A stretch of DNA of 64,000 bases from Siphonodentalium dalli (lineage: Eukaryota; Mollusca; Scaphopoda; Gadilida; Siphonodentaliidae). Shown one piece after another: positions 29,540-41,916 of the stretch. The notes beneath the pieces were generated by a model. It saw nothing but the letters and a program-made list of their open reading frames with translations, was not told the DNA's origin and searched no databases. Made by a program: the position numbers and the translations under genes. The first letter of the stretch is position 1; every line of letters begins with the position of its first letter. Location: NCBI GenBank assembly GCA_032622095.1, contig CP136061.1, forward strand, positions 42,477,797 to 42,541,796. The letters are read 5' to 3'.

Positions 29540-29939
29540 TTAACCCTTTACCCAACCGAAGGGCCCTGTGCCAATGCATTCTCTTATATATGCGAGTCGA
29601 CCATAGGTCGCCTCGCATATATAAGAGAATGCATTGGCTTAACACATTAAAAATTATAAAATTGTTAAAGAATGTAAGACAAAATGGTAAAAAGTGTTAA
29701 AAAAAGATTTTTTTTAGGCCAATGCATTCTCTTATATATGCGAGGCGACCTATGGTCGACTCGCATATATAAGAGAATGCATTGGCACAGGGCATAACTG
29801 TAACCATCACAATGTGGTCAATGAACCGGTTCCAATGATATCCATATTTGTATGGTGTTATTGAGACAGACCGAAGATATTTTAGGCTGTTGAAGCTTTA
29901 TTTGGGCGTTTTTGGCCGTTTTGTTGGGTAAAGGGTTAA
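29540..29939 (+). repeat. TTAA MITE, family A (duplication junction)
   Basis: TTAA lies at 29540-29543 and 29936-29939. Its right part matches the element at 27787 and its left part matches the one at 31150, so it is the recombinant element at the duplication junction. Confidence 0.82.
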
Positions 29940-30290
29940 AATACTTTTGGTAATTTTATGTTGACGTACTTTCTACACTTTATACAGTGGAAAAACAGAC
30001 AAAAAATCTAAGTAAGCAAGAAAATCTTATTCACTGCAGGAGCATTAAGTTGTTGGTAATAGGTTTGATATTTGTGAGAACTTTATGGCTGACCCAAACT
30101 AATTGTGATATACATCCTCATGGAATTAACTGGCATTAAACTCTATGACTAGTAATATAGTTCCTTATAAAACATTGCATAATATATAAAGAAGATCTGG
30201 TCACAACGCGTTTATGTTTTATATTGCTTTTATCAATCTACATCTTGTTTTGTTGTTGTTGTTATTATTAGATATACCTAAGTTTCTATG

Positions 30291-30650
30291 TTATCCCTTT
30301 ACCCAACAGAACGGCCCTGTGCCAATGCATTCTCTTATATATGCGAGTCGACCATAGGTCGCCTCACATATATAAGAGAATGCATTGGCTTAACACATTT
30401 AAAATTATAAAATTGTTAAAGAATGTAGGCCAATGCATTCTCTTATATATGCGAGGCGACCTATGGTCGACTCGCATATATAAGAGAATGCATTGGCACA
30501 GGGCATAATTGTAACTATCACAATGTGGTCAAGGAGCCGGTTCCAATGATATCCATATTTGTATGGTTCTATTGAGACAGACCGAAGATATTTTAGGCTG
30601 TTGAAGCTTTATTTGGCCGGTTTTGGCCGTTTTATTGGGTAAAGGGGTAA
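30291..30650 (+). repeat. TTAA MITE, family A (duplicate of 28681-29040)
   Basis: A copy at exactly 1,610 bp distance that includes the mutated TTAT/GTAA ends. Confidence 0.82.
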
Positions 30651-31149
30651 AGGCTATTACTAGTTTTAAACTATTTATTGATGATTATTGATCCTGGAAC
30701 GAAGATGAGAAGTCAGAGAAGAAACATTTTTATTACACGCTTGTTCCTAGAATTATAGTGTTCTTGCTGTGTCGTATTTACAAATACGTATACAACATAT
30801 ATATGTTCCATATACGCATCCCGTTGACGTCACACAATGAAATTACGTTCACCTCAACTATGAAACTGGAACTATAAAATAAAAGCATCACAGATGACCA
30901 AACAAAAGTCTGTGTATGCCTGAATAAACATTGTTAGTCTGTTTTTTTTTAAATTCACAGACTCTGGGATGTGTGGTGTGTAATAAACAGAGAACAACAC
31001 ATGTGTTAATGGGTTTTCGATACCGCATTTGTGCTTGCACTCATGCCGTATGCTATTAACACACTCGTTTCATTCTGTGCATTTACAGAGAATAGCACAA
31101 TTGTCTGTTAACTGTAATGAAGCATACTTTCCATCATATAGGGTGTTTC

Positions 31150-31539
31150 TTAACCCTTTACCCAACCGAAGGGCCCTGTGCCAATGCATTCTCTTATATA
31201 TGCGAGTCGACCATAGGTCGCCTCGCATATATAAGAGAATGCATTGGCTTAACACATTAAAAATTATAAAATTGTTAAAGAATGTAAGACAAAATGGTAA
31301 AAAGTGTTAAAAAAAGATTTTTTTTAGGCCAATGCATTCTCTTATATATGCGAGGCGACCTATGGTCGACTCGCATATATAAGAGAATGCATTGGCACAG
31401 GGTATAACTGTAACCATCACAATGTGGTCAATGAGCCGATTCCAATGATATCCATATTTGTATGGTTCTATTGAGACAGACCGAAGATATTTTAGGCTGT
31501 TGAAGCTTTATTTGGCCGGTTTGTTGGGTAAAGGGTTAA
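31150..31539 (+). repeat. TTAA MITE, family A
   Basis: TTAA lies at 31150-31153 and 31536-31539. It is full length. Its right half differs from the element at 29540 (GAGCCGATTCC against GAACCGGTTCC), which marks the right limit of the tandem duplication. Confidence 0.83.
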
Positions 31540-31739
31540 AGTTGAATGGAACACTAAGTGGAATTATTAAGATGCACTAAGAAATTAATATTGCATTAAT
31601 ATATTTATTTCCACAAATATCTATAATTTATAGAAATGTTTTTCTATATTTATCTGTCTTTGATTCAGTCCAGATATGTAGTTATTGTTAAGGCTTTTTG
31701 TTTTTACAATGAATATTTGGTACAATTTTCAAGCTGAAA

Positions 31740-31950
31740 ATATAAATAACTTCAGCAAATTAGGGATTATAGAAACTGAACAGAAGGGAAAAAGTAACTA
31801 AAATAATGTAGATACTTCCCAGAAGATGAGGCTGAGCAGAATGAGGTATCAAGAGTGTGAATTTAGTGATGCTAACCCGCTATGCAGGATAGGGTCACTA
31901 AATTCGCCCTCTGGTGACCTCATTCTGCAAATAACAGACACACTATTTCA
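31740..31950. repeat. Partial long family B element
   Basis: It contains the internal segment of the long form (GAAACTGAACAGAAGGG through AGATACTTCCCAGAAG), then one hairpin with AGAATGAGG arms, ending near CTATTTCA. The left end is missing. Confidence 0.6.
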
Positions 31951-32115
31951 CTTGAGTCAGTGTCTATGGACAAATAGCAAATCTGATAGATCAGCGATCT
32001 TCATATCAATGATGTTGCGTGTCGATACGCTAGAGAAGGTACCTAGTATGTTCAACCGCTACCAAATAAACTACCCAGTTTATATAGATAGAGCCACAAA
32101 GTTTTGGGACCGGGA

Positions 32116-32208
32116 AGTGATTATCACACGAGAGCGTTTTGCAAAATGATACCACAAGAGTCGAAGACTTGTGGGGTATCCTTCCGCAAAATGATTGAGT
32201 GCGATAAT
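32116..32208. repeat. Isolated inverted repeat (hairpin)
   Basis: The arms around GATTATCACAC / GTGCGATAATC and CCACAAGA/ACTTGTGG pair with some mismatches. Perhaps a decayed MITE. Confidence 0.5.
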
Positions 32209-32439
32209 CAATTACCCATCCCAAAACTGTGCAGCACTATTTATTACACATCCCAATCACAAATGAAATTGTAATTATAAGAAGTTTTTTCGATGAAATT
32301 TTGGCACCACAAAAATAAGAAATTCTCAAGTCACAAAAAAAAAAGTCAGGATCCCCCCACGTCTTTCTGTTGAAAATAACCACACATTTGAAAGCCATTG
32401 CTTTTAGTGAGAATTCAACAATGGGTATGTAATAAAAGA

Positions 32440-32935
32440 TATACCCAGTTGGCGAATACGAGCCAAGACATCAATGTCAGACCGTTGTATAATACGAGTA
32501 TTTTATTTGAGTTTATTTTATCCTGACATTCATTGGTGGATACGAACCCAGGTCATCAATGTCAGACCCCAGCATAATACGAGTATTTATATGCGTTTAT
32601 TTTCTCCTGACATTCATTGTTGAATACGAGCCCAGGTCATCAATGTCAGACCGTTGTATAATACGAGTATTTTATTTGAGTTTATTTTATCCGGACATTT
32701 ATTGGTGAATATGAGCCAAGACATCAATGTCAGACCTATTAAATACAAGTATTTATATGAGTTTATTTTATCCTGACATTTATTGGTGACTATGAGCCCA
32801 CGTCATCAATGTCAGACCGTAGTATATAATACGAGTATTTATTTGAGTTTATTTTATCTTGACATTCATTCCTTAGTTACAGGGACTGGCCTCGAGGACA
32901 TTCATTCCTTAGTAACAGGGACTGGCCTCGAGGGC
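32440..32935 (+). repeat. Minisatellite of about 84 bp, plus a 36-bp duplication
   Basis: Five to six diverged units carry CATCAATGTCAGACC, ATAATACGAGTATTT and TTTATTTTATCCTGACATT. The last unit runs into two copies of a 36-bp unit (GACATTCATTCCTTAG, GGGACTGGCCTCGAG) at about 32860-32932. Confidence 0.75.
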
Positions 32936-33788
32936 GACCAAATTGTGTCACTTCTCCCTAATTTGTCCTTGGGACTACTAGTATTATTTTTATCGTAATA
33001 TATTATTATTATACTATAATATTATATTATTATATATTATACTCTTTATAATCATTTTATAATCATTGTATTGCATAATACTTATTGGATCATAGAATGG
33101 TGACGTTGGGGCGTAAATTGATATTGAGCTATTATGACTTCTCCTTGAGGTCAACAAGGTCAAACGGACGGTCTTGCAGATAAAGATGGATAACTCTAAA
33201 ATCAAGTGGTAATAATACCCATCTTTATCTACAAGACCGTCCATTTGATCTCGTGTTTCTGACCCACAAACAATTTAAATAACAAACTTAAAAAATCGAT
33301 ATCTGATCACTCTGAGTTTTGATGGGTAGGTTCCTCGACATGAATCAAATATTTTTTACCCCTGAAGCCAAAGAAATAGTAAATTAGGAGCGTCTGATCG
33401 GATTGAGTACCTTTAACCGGTCAAGTGAGAAGTGACTTCTCTCAATGTGGAACCTTTAGGCTGGTCTCTGCCTTAGTTTGATATTTTGTGATGCTGTACT
33501 ACGTTTTGCTTATATACTGTCTTTCTGTCGCGATGCTTTCACTTCTTGTCAGTATTATTCAGTTCCTTTACATTGGTTGTTATAAATAATTTTATTTGGG
33601 ATTCTCTTTCCCTCAATGCAGATTTATTTATGCATTTTGTCATCATTGATTTATCTCATGTTTCCGCAGATGTCTTTATTATGCAGTCATAGGTTTCCGT
33701 TCAGATTAATTTCATTTATTTTCCTGGGTTTCTTCAACTTCCCATAAACTACAATTGTTCAAATATATATTCATTAGGCAACAGAAAT
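32936..33788. other. No gene seen; AT-rich tract and a family I repeat
   Basis: 33000-33060 is nearly pure AT. A family I fragment with an inverted pair (TTATCTACAAGACCGTCC / GGACGGTCTTGCAGATAAAG) spans roughly 33110-33415 and ends ATTGAGTACCTTTAA. The rest shows nothing I recognise. Confidence 0.5.
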
Positions 33789-33992
33789 TTAACCCGTTCA
33801 TCATGGGAGCTGCGCTGGTGCAGCATTAAAGATCATGTGACAGCATTCTCTTATATATGCGAGTAAATATTATTAGGCCAATTTATTATTTATTTATGCG
33901 AGGCTACCTATGGGAGACTCACATATATAAGAGAATGCATTGGCACAGGGTTTTCGCAAAATATGAGGAAGCTCCAGTCATGGAAGGGTTAA
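33789..33992. repeat. TTAA MITE, family F (deleted hairpin)
   Basis: TTAA lies at 33789-33792 and 33989-33992, with family F termini (CCCGTTCATCATGGGAGCT / AGCTCCAGTCATGGAAGGG). The hairpin modules are partly deleted. Confidence 0.72.
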
Positions 33993-34014
33993 TAGCCTGG
34001 TTTGTGAACCCAAC

Positions 34015-34385
34015 CTACGACACTTTATTACACGCTTGTTCCCAGAAGTACAGTGTTATTGCTGTTCCATATTTACAAATACGTATGGAAAATGACGTAC
34101 ATGATGTTCGCCTCAACCATGAAACTGGAACTACAAAATAAAAGCATCACACATGACAAAACACGCCCTCAATGTGCCTAAATAAACCTTCTAAGTCTGT
34201 ATTTTTAATGCACGGATTCTAGGACGTGAAGCGTGTAATGAACACAGAACGACACTCGTGCTGTCGCGGAAAGATAGAACTCGAGGTGCAAGCGCCTCTC
34301 GTTCTATCCTTCCACGACAGCACTCATGTCGTATCGACAAACCCATTTACACATCGTGTCGTTCTGTGTATTTCTCGTATTTAAA
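34015..34385 (+). repeat. Dispersed repeat shared with 29110-29500 and 30720-31110
   Basis: Shared words are TTATTACACGCTTGTTCC, ATGAAACTGGAACTA and AAATAAAAGCATCACA. This copy contains an extra perfect-looking hairpin at about 34250-34330 (GAACGAGAGGCGC-type arms around a short loop) that the others lack. Confidence 0.6.
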
Positions 34386-34837
34386 GATGGTCTATCTATC
34401 CCAGAAAGTTTTATATAATTTCTAATATCTAAAATTTTGTATAAAATAATAGATAGAGATTGTTTATAAACCCTGATTTCAAAACTACAAATAGCTATTT
34501 TGTGAATAAAATGTCGATCAAACTAAAGACTGGGTATATTATTTGTCTAATAAATTGGTTTATTTTGATCGTACAACTACATGTATATAGTTGAAATACA
34601 ATTTTCCGTGATTGAGGATGCTAACAAGATAGTTGTATCTTTCTTGATATGCTTTTGGTATCCACTGAATGTTTTCTCACAGATTTCTGTTCTAAACATT
34701 GCCCCTTAAACTGTCAAGCGGATGTGATAAGAAATTCTAAATAAAATTTATATTTATTGATAGAAACTTTTCCGACTCATATCTATTAATTTATACCCGG
34801 AATCTATTCAAAACTTTATGGGAACGATAGACCATAT

Positions 34838-35095
34838 TTAACCCTTTCATGATGGGAGCTGCACTGATGCAGCAATACAGATCCTGTGCCATTGCATTCT
34901 CTTATATATGCCAGTCCCCAATGGGAGCCTCGCATATATAAGAGAATGCACTGGCTTACGGGTTCAAGGTAAATATTGTTAGGCCAATGTATTCTCTAAT
35001 ATATGCAATTGACCCTAGACTCGCATATATAAGAGAAAGCATTGGCACATGGTTTTTAGCAAAATTTCAGAAAGCTCCAGTTATGGAAGGGTTAA
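34838..35095. repeat. TTAA MITE, family F
   Basis: TTAA lies at 34838-34841 and 35092-35095, with termini CCCTTTCATGATGGGAGCT / AGCTCCAGTTATGGAAGGG. Two diverged hairpin modules lie inside. Confidence 0.75.
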
Positions 35096-35154
35096 GAATT
35101 ATCCACAATAAATATGTGTTGAGTAGTGACGAGGAGAGTATATTAGAAGGATAT

Positions 35155-35507
35155 TATTATTAGGGGTGCAACGATTAATCGCGATAAATGTTTATCGTGA
35201 TTCTTTCGGAATAATCAAATTGCAATACATTTTAACAGATGTACCGTGATGTGCTTATTCCCAAAATATGACATATTTTGTCGACTACATGCACAATTCA
35301 ATTATAGTGGCTGTGTGTGGTATAAGTCAAGTATTCAACACTAGAAAATAGTGTCCACCTATTTAAAAGATAGATTCCATTGTTTTAGTGTGACTGTGCC
35401 CTAAGCTTAGGCGGGAAATGGTATGGATTGATCATTATATCATGGTATTTATCATATCATGCACCATTCATATCGTATTGTAGTAGGGGTGTATCGTTGC
35501 AGCTCTA
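35155..35507. mobile_element. Probable hAT-like MITE
   Basis: It contains TAGGGGTGCAACGATTAATC at its left end and CGTTGCAGCTCTA at its right end. AAGGATAT flanks it at 35147-35154 and 35508-35515. Six extra bases (TATTAT) lie between the left octamer and TAGGGG, so either the left end slipped or the match is partly chance. Confidence 0.55.
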
Positions 35508-35515
35508 AAGGATAT

Positions 35516-36443
35516 CACGATATAACCTCAGTTTTGTAGGTGGGCTGGAAATGTATCTGAAATGTTCTGTATAAGGCTTGTGTTACCTGTGATAGAGAAG
35601 ACGGTATATACCTTAATGATGTCATATTTACAAACCAAAGATAGTTTCATTGCTTTTGCATTTATTCTCATTATGTTCTTGATGATACATGTGTTTATAT
35701 CTTTGATTTATTTGCTAAGAGAACTTATTAATATATGAACTAAAAAGACTCATATCTAAATACAGAATCCCTGATAAATACTCCAATTATAACACTGTAT
35801 ATTAATATTCTGACTCGCATGAACATTTTATTTATGGAATAACTATATTTGTATGATACTTTATTACATGATCCTACCCTTATTATATTCAATATAGCCG
35901 TTCTATAAATTGTGATATGCAACGTTTGTTGCATAACATGAAATAGTGCCAGGTGACCTTTGACTTACAGTTTGTCGTCTGTTTACATTCCATACGCTAC
36001 GTCTCAATATACTATGGCTTCCAATATTTGTCCAACAAACTCTAATGAATGAAGAGTTTCAAAAGTTATTTCATTAAATATACGCCATTAAATACGTCAA
36101 AGAGTCTTTATTTGGGACTATTTTTTTTGCATAGGTAAACAACACATACATGTAGTTACGAGAAACGTCATTGCATGCCTTATAGAAGCCGATGTTAGTT
36201 TTCACATCCCATTTTGATTTAAGTATGTTTTATCGAGGTTTTGGATCATGTAATAAATAGAATCTAGAACTCGTCCCCAGTTTATAGCGGTTTTACAAAA
36301 CTCGTCCTGTAGTTAGGTCTGTACCTCACCAAAGGCTTGGTCCAGACCTAATTTATTGGACTTGAATTCCACTATAAACTGGGGACTTGTAGATCCTCTA
36401 TATATACACTTTAATTTTCAAACTGGAATTGAAGTGATAGATA
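35516..36443. other. No gene seen; one hairpin near 36277-36395
   Basis: The hairpin pairs CCCCAGTTTATAG with CTATAAACTGGGG and TTAGGTCTG with CAGACCTAA. No coding or RNA gene signal. Confidence 0.5.
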
Positions 36444-36790
36444 CAAGCCTCGAAATAGTGTGTCTGTCATTTCCAGAATGAGGTCCCCAGAGGGTGAATT
36501 TAGTGACGCTATTCCACATGGTGGGGTAGCATCAGCAAATTCACCCTCTGTGAACCATTAGTCAACTCGATTATGCATTTTATTTTCTGCAAATAAGGGG
36601 ATATAGAAACTGAACAGAAGGGGAAAAGTAACCGAAAACAATGTTAATTTGAGACTATATATACTTCCCAGAAGATGAGGCCTAAGCAGAATGATGTTCC
36701 CAAAGGGTGAATTTGGTGATGCTAGCCCACTGTACGTGGTAGGGTCACTCATTAAATTGACTGTCGGGGAACCTCATTCTGCAAATTTAC
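36444..36790. repeat. Long family B element
   Basis: It starts CAAGCCTCGAAATAGTGTG and has a hairpin, then the internal segment shared (inverted) with 23798-23990, then a second degenerate hairpin ending in CCTCATTCTGCAAAT. Confidence 0.62.
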
Positions 36791-37269
36791 ATATCAAATC
36801 AACGCAATGTTCTGCATTATACAATTCATAGAAGTGTTTCCAAACATGAAATGGGATTTGAGGGTGTGTCATACAATGTGGAAATACATGTGTATGGCTG
36901 GAAATTCAGTTCGTGTGGAAACATCAAACAGCATTTATCGCCTTCATTATACATATTCACTGGGAGTTTTAATTTATATCACAAACTTCACATTTATTGC
37001 TCTGATGTTTATGTTTCTGACGCACTGAGAGCACAATTGACTGCACACAATGGGATTAGCTGAAAATCGCTGTTGAGCATGTGTTGCCCACACCACAAAA
37101 CATGCGCTGGCCGACATTGAACACGCATTGGAAAACCTAAAAGTTTGTGTCGTCTGCCAATTTGGGGATAAAGAGAAACTAAACTAAAAAAGAAACAAGT
37201 TTCTAAAGAAACAAAAAAAACGTAATTAATTTGATAATAAAGTTACTTTACGGAGAAGATGAAGCTTAA

Positions 37270-37371
37270 GAAAAATGAGGTACCCAGATGGTGAATTTAG
37301 TGATGCTAGCCCCCTGTGCGGATAAGCATCACTAAATTCACCCTCTGCGGACCTCATTCTGCAAATGCCCG
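37270..37371. repeat. Family B hairpin fragment
   Basis: A single hairpin with AATGAGGTACCCAGATGGTG arms. The outer termini are absent. Confidence 0.6.
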
Positions 37372-37491
37372 GAACCATATTTTGATGCCTGCTGAAATTC
37401 CTCTTGAGATTTTATTTGATTCCAGGTTAAGTTCGGAAAGAGTGGCATCTGTTAGGTTCTACATCATAAAAAAGATTCCTTTTTATAAAGC

Positions 37492-37828
37492 TTAAAGGGG
37501 TACTGTACACTAAATCCAGCCATTTATGGAACCATATCCTATTATACTCAACAGAATATTTACAACAAATAAATGAATCTGAGCCATGGATCAGTGCAAA
37601 ATACACTCATGTGCTCTATTGAACTATTATAATGAAAATGCGTTAATGACTCAAGCCATAAATTAATTTTCATTATAATTACCATATTGTTTCATCGTCC
37701 ACAGAGCACATGAGTGTATTTTGCACTAATCCGTGGCTCAAATTCATTCATTTGTTGCATATAATATGTTGAGTATAAAAGGAAATGGTCCCATAAATGG
37801 CCAGATTTAGTGTACAGTCGCCCTTTAA
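37492..37828. repeat. TTAA-flanked palindromic MITE, family J
   Basis: TTAA lies at 37492-37495 and 37825-37828. The termini pair as AGGGGTACTGTACACTAAAT and ATTTAGTGTACAGTCGCCCT. The arms stay complementary for about 130 bp (GCACATGAGTGTATTTTGCA), so the whole element folds into one long hairpin. Confidence 0.78.
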
Positions 37829-37936
37829 ATTTAACATTTTGTTTACCAATGATTTCGCTAAAGATAACCCTCAAGAGAAAACAATGACTAGAGTTGTACT
37901 ATGTGTGTCTTTAAACGAATATTGACGGGAGTCTAG

Positions 37937-38163
37937 TTGACCCTTTCTTCATTAAATACTCTTTGACAAGTAGTTCCTTTAGGTAATACTCAGAAAATAA
38001 GTTCAAATTACCAACTGATTATCTAAGATTAGGGATCATTCTGCACTTGTATGATCTGTCGTCTGATTTTATTACCCGAGCATCCCTCCAAATGAATAAT
38101 ATACCATTCCAATGCATTTATTATAACTGAATGGAAGAGTCCATTTAATGAAGAAAGGGTTAA
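37937..38163. repeat. TTAA MITE, family E
   Basis: The left end is TTGACCCTTTCTTCATTAAA (first site mutated) and the right end is TTTAATGAAGAAAGGGTTAA. It shares the CTTTGACAAGTAGTTCC segment with the other family E copies. Confidence 0.72.
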
Positions 38164-38741
38164 TAATTCTCTGATGTTCATTTTATTCATTTCCATTCAT
38201 TGTATATACTCCATATATGAGAAATGCTAAATTCATCATTTCACTCAAATTATTTTGCCTGAGTGTAGTGACTTGTCTTATAAAATTATTTTGTTATCTT
38301 TCCCAGTGCTGTAAAACCCCAATGCAATTTATATAAAGGAAACATTTCAAGGTAATGCTCTACAGACATGTAATTATGTAGTTCAAGTGTTCAGTTAAGC
38401 CGACTGTGGGATTCTATTGGCCATTTTGGGTGTCAAATTTCCACTTAGAATTTGCTTCACCGAACTTGTCTTGAAGAAACTTTTTTCAACTATAACTCCA
38501 ACTTTGAGGAACTCTAAGAAAAATACTTGTAAAATCAAAAATCCATCTATCTGGTAAGAATAATTTCAACCACCAAGTCAGAAATTCAGACTAAAATATT
38601 GAAATATTCAAATTTTCGATTTGGAAATTTGTACATTTACAATACACTTAAATACAAAAGGTATATATAAAGTCATGTTAATGATAATTTAAATAAAATT
38701 TCTTGTTACTTTCATGACATACATTCAGTACTAACCTTAAT

Positions 38742-38999
38742 TTAACCCTTTCTGTACTAAATACTCATTGACAAGAAGTTTCCTTAGGAAATGCTCAGAT
38801 AATAAGTTCAACAAACGACCATAGGTAATTTGTTGAACTTATTTTCTGAACATTTCCCGATAATAAATACGATTTCTTTACTTGTATTATCTGTCGTCTG
38901 CTTATTTTTCTTGAAAACTCTTCTTGACGAATAATAGACCATTCCAATGTATACTTTCATAACTGAGTGTGAGAATCCATTTAGTACAGAAAGGGTTAA
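38742..38999. repeat. TTAA MITE, family E
   Basis: TTAA lies at 38742-38745 and 38996-38999, with perfect terminal repeats CCCTTTCTGTACTAAAT / ATTTAGTACAGAAAGGG. It is the best preserved family E copy. Confidence 0.8.
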
Positions 39000-39288
39000 T
39001 ATGCTTTATTCTCGTCTGTGAAACTGTCTGGAGCGGAGAATGTCCTTTTATTTAGTAGATTATAGAGATATAGTTTTATAGAGTGCATTGTACATAGCTG
39101 TTAATGGTTTGAGAGGAACGTCACTATGCTATGTTGACTTGTGTATTCTTTAAAATATTTATCTGGAGCGTAAGAATATGATATAAATGTTGATAAAATA
39201 AATATTGTTTGTAAATCTTGTTCAATATGTTTAAAATGAGATGTACTGAGTTGATTTAGTAAAATATCATCCCAATCTATTACTGTCT

Positions 39289-39605
39289 CAATAATCCATA
39301 CATCAATGATGCCCATGGTCCACCCCTGGTTAAGTGTACCTCACTGTGTCAATAATCCATACATCCATGATGCCCATGGTCCACCCCTGGTTAAGTGTAC
39401 CTCACTGTCTCAATAATCCATACATCCATGATGCCCATGGTCCACCCCTGGTTAAGTGTACCTCACTGTGTCAATAATCCATACATCCATGATGCCTGTG
39501 GTCCACCCCTGGTTAAGTGTACCTCACTGTGTCAATAATCCATGTATACATGATGCCCATGGTCCACCCCTGGTTAAGTTTACCTCACTGTCTCAATAAT
39601 CCATG
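39289..39605 (+). repeat. 61-bp minisatellite, five copies
   Basis: The unit starts CAATAATCCATACATCCATG and contains GGTCCACCCCTGGTTAAG. Units differ by single bases (TGTGTC or TGTCTC). Confidence 0.85.
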
Positions 39606-40689
39606 CAGCTTCTAAAATCGGTGCCTTGTGTGAACTTAATATAGTCCCAGGAATGTACATAGAAGATACCTATGGTTTTTGAGTGAATACCATAATTTCA
39701 TGAGTGTCGGACCAGCAGTGGAAATATCAAGATTCAACGAGCGACCACATGTCGTGAGTCAAAAATTTATATTTCCACTGCAAGTCACTCATGAAATAAT
39801 ATGGGATTCACTCAAAACACCACAGGTGTCCTATTTATTATATGCTTTAAGACCATGTCGATAATTATTTTTGATCTATTAATATTCCTTATTAATGTTA
39901 AATGTGTGCGCGCAACGTTCGTGATATTCGAGGGACTACATATATGTATTCACAATCATGGATTTAATTAAAATTTGAGTGCCAGAAGTAAGTTTTTCAG
40001 TCTAAAAACACTATTTGATTTGAATATTCTTTCGAACAGTCTGACCAATGACATATTCATGCGTTTAAACAAGTTAATCTATTTTGTAACTTGGCTTGTA
40101 ATTGCCGGGCAGCGGCATCTGGGCTTTTAGTCACAACTGAAATAGAAAATAAGTGAATCCCTAAAAAAAATCACCTTTGATGCATCTTTTGATACATTGT
40201 GTATATTCGTATTTTGTGGATGAAGTGCTGCTTAGTTGGAACGATAAAACGGCTTCAGTCGGCCATTCTATTTTTTACGAGAAAAACGGAGCGCTCTTTC
40301 TATGAGCGAATTTCTACGACAAGTTCACTGAGTAGTGGACCTATTTGGAAAATTTACATTCCCTGTGTCTGATCCCACATTTTGATATACGATAAACCCC
40401 ATTATATGGAATATATCAGCTGAAATCGATATTGTTATTGTAAACTCCGAGTCTATTTTCAGCTGTTTTCATCGGCGCCGATATATGTCATATATACTGA
40501 GTTTTAGTGTTCGCCATTTCAGTATTCGTACTAAAAGAGACAAATTGTAGCTAAAAACGAATGCGCAGTATTCCACTGCATCATTTGAGACCTAATACTT
40601 GTTGTTTGCTAGCGTATCCACCGAGAAATCTAAATTCTAAACACTGATGTCGAACGCAGTTTTCCATGTCTCGTGACACCGCGGTCACT
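39606..40689. other. No gene seen; one decayed inverted repeat
   Basis: An imperfect hairpin at about 39685-39805 pairs CATAATTTCATGAGTG with CACTCATGAAATAATATG and CAGTGGAAATAT with ATATTTCCACTG. Nothing else recognised. Confidence 0.5.
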
Positions 40690-41420
40690 ATGAATACCGA
40701 AAACAAGTCAAAATAAGGGTTAAAAGACGGAAATATATGAAATAAAGTTTATAATGATGTGTGTGTATATGTAAGCTAGTGATATGTGAAGTTTGATGCA
40801 ATTTGGCCGATTAAAAGTTACGTTAATGAAAGTTTTATGTAATTTCAAGCCGAGTCAGAGTCCGGCTAGCTCTATGAATACCGAACACAAGTCCAAATAA
40901 GCCGTATATATAAGGGAAATATATTAAATAAAGTTTATAATGATATGTGTGTATATGTAAGTTAGTGATATGTGAAGTTTGATGCAATTTGGACGATTGA
41001 AAGTTGCGTTATGTGTAGGTTTATGTACAGTATTAGCTGCCGGCACGCAAACCAGAGTTCGGCAAGATGGTGGCTAACTCTATGAATACCGAACACAAGT
41101 TCAAATAAGGCGTATATGAGGGAAATATATAAAATAAAGTTTGTACTGATTTGTATTTATATGTAAGTTAGTGATATGTGAAGTTTAATGCAATTTGGCC
41201 GATTAAAAGTATAGTTATTTGTAGGTTTATGTACAATATTACCTGTTGGCACACAAACCAGAGTTCGGCAAGATGAATACTGACCACAAGTATAAAAGGG
41301 AAATATATAAAATAAAGTTTATAATGATGTACCGGTATATGTAAGTTAGTGGCATGTGAAGTCGGCACGCAAGCTAGGGTTCGGCGAGGATTTCTATGAA
41401 TATTGAACACAAGTCGAAAT
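40690..41420 (+). repeat. Decayed tandem repeat, four to five copies of about 180-200 bp
   Basis: Copies begin near 40690, 40873, 41081, 41275 and 41394 with TATGAATACCGAACACAAG. They share AAATAAAGTTTATAATGAT and GATATGTGAAGTTTGATGCA. Divergence is high, so the array is old. Confidence 0.68.
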
Positions 41421-41916
41421 AAGGGATGATTAAGACATCACCGATAGGTGATAATTAATTTCTCCTAACATCTGGCACTGCGCAGTAGAGCCTTTGTTGT
41501 TGATTAATTACCGATGTGCGATCGTGGATTACTCTGGCTTACCGACAAGATTTCAGGGATGTTTTGACAGTGATATTCAAGCAAGGTTTCACAGGTTTCA
41601 TAGAAACCAAAATGGTTGAATAAACAATATATTGGTGATGATTAATTCCCAAACTTTGGACCAATAATAATTGTGAGAGTTTAAACCATATTATCAAATT
41701 GGAAAATGAGTGGAAAACGTTGCGACTGGTAGAATGAGTGGTTCGGGGGGCTAGCCCGGGATTGTCGGAAGGACCGAGTGGTCCTCCCCTTAATCCCTCA
41801 TGTTGTTGCCTTTATTTGTGATCATAAAAAAAATAAAATAAAATGGTAAGCATTTTGTGATGGTGATTATTTTTTATTTTTTCTTTTCTTCTTTGCATTT
41901 GGTTTTTCGGTTGATG
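41421..41916. other. Left flank of the Polinton; no gene seen
   Basis: No similarity to the tRNA-Glu array that flanks the right end. The last six bases before the element are TTGATG. Confidence 0.55.

Larger units (their letters stand above)
28183..31402 (+). repeat. Recent 1,610-bp tandem duplication (two units)
   Basis: Positions 28183-29792 recur at 29793-31402 with only a few base differences seen by eye (for example AGGAGAATTAAG versus AGGAGCATTAAG). The unit boundaries fall inside family A MITE copies, as expected for unequal exchange between repeats. Each unit holds parts of two family A elements and a dispersed repeat. There is no gene. Confidence 0.85.

Noticed and set aside
36807-37063. 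Overlapping frames with hydrophobic segments
   Set aside because: No conserved motif, splice context or neighbour supports a gene.
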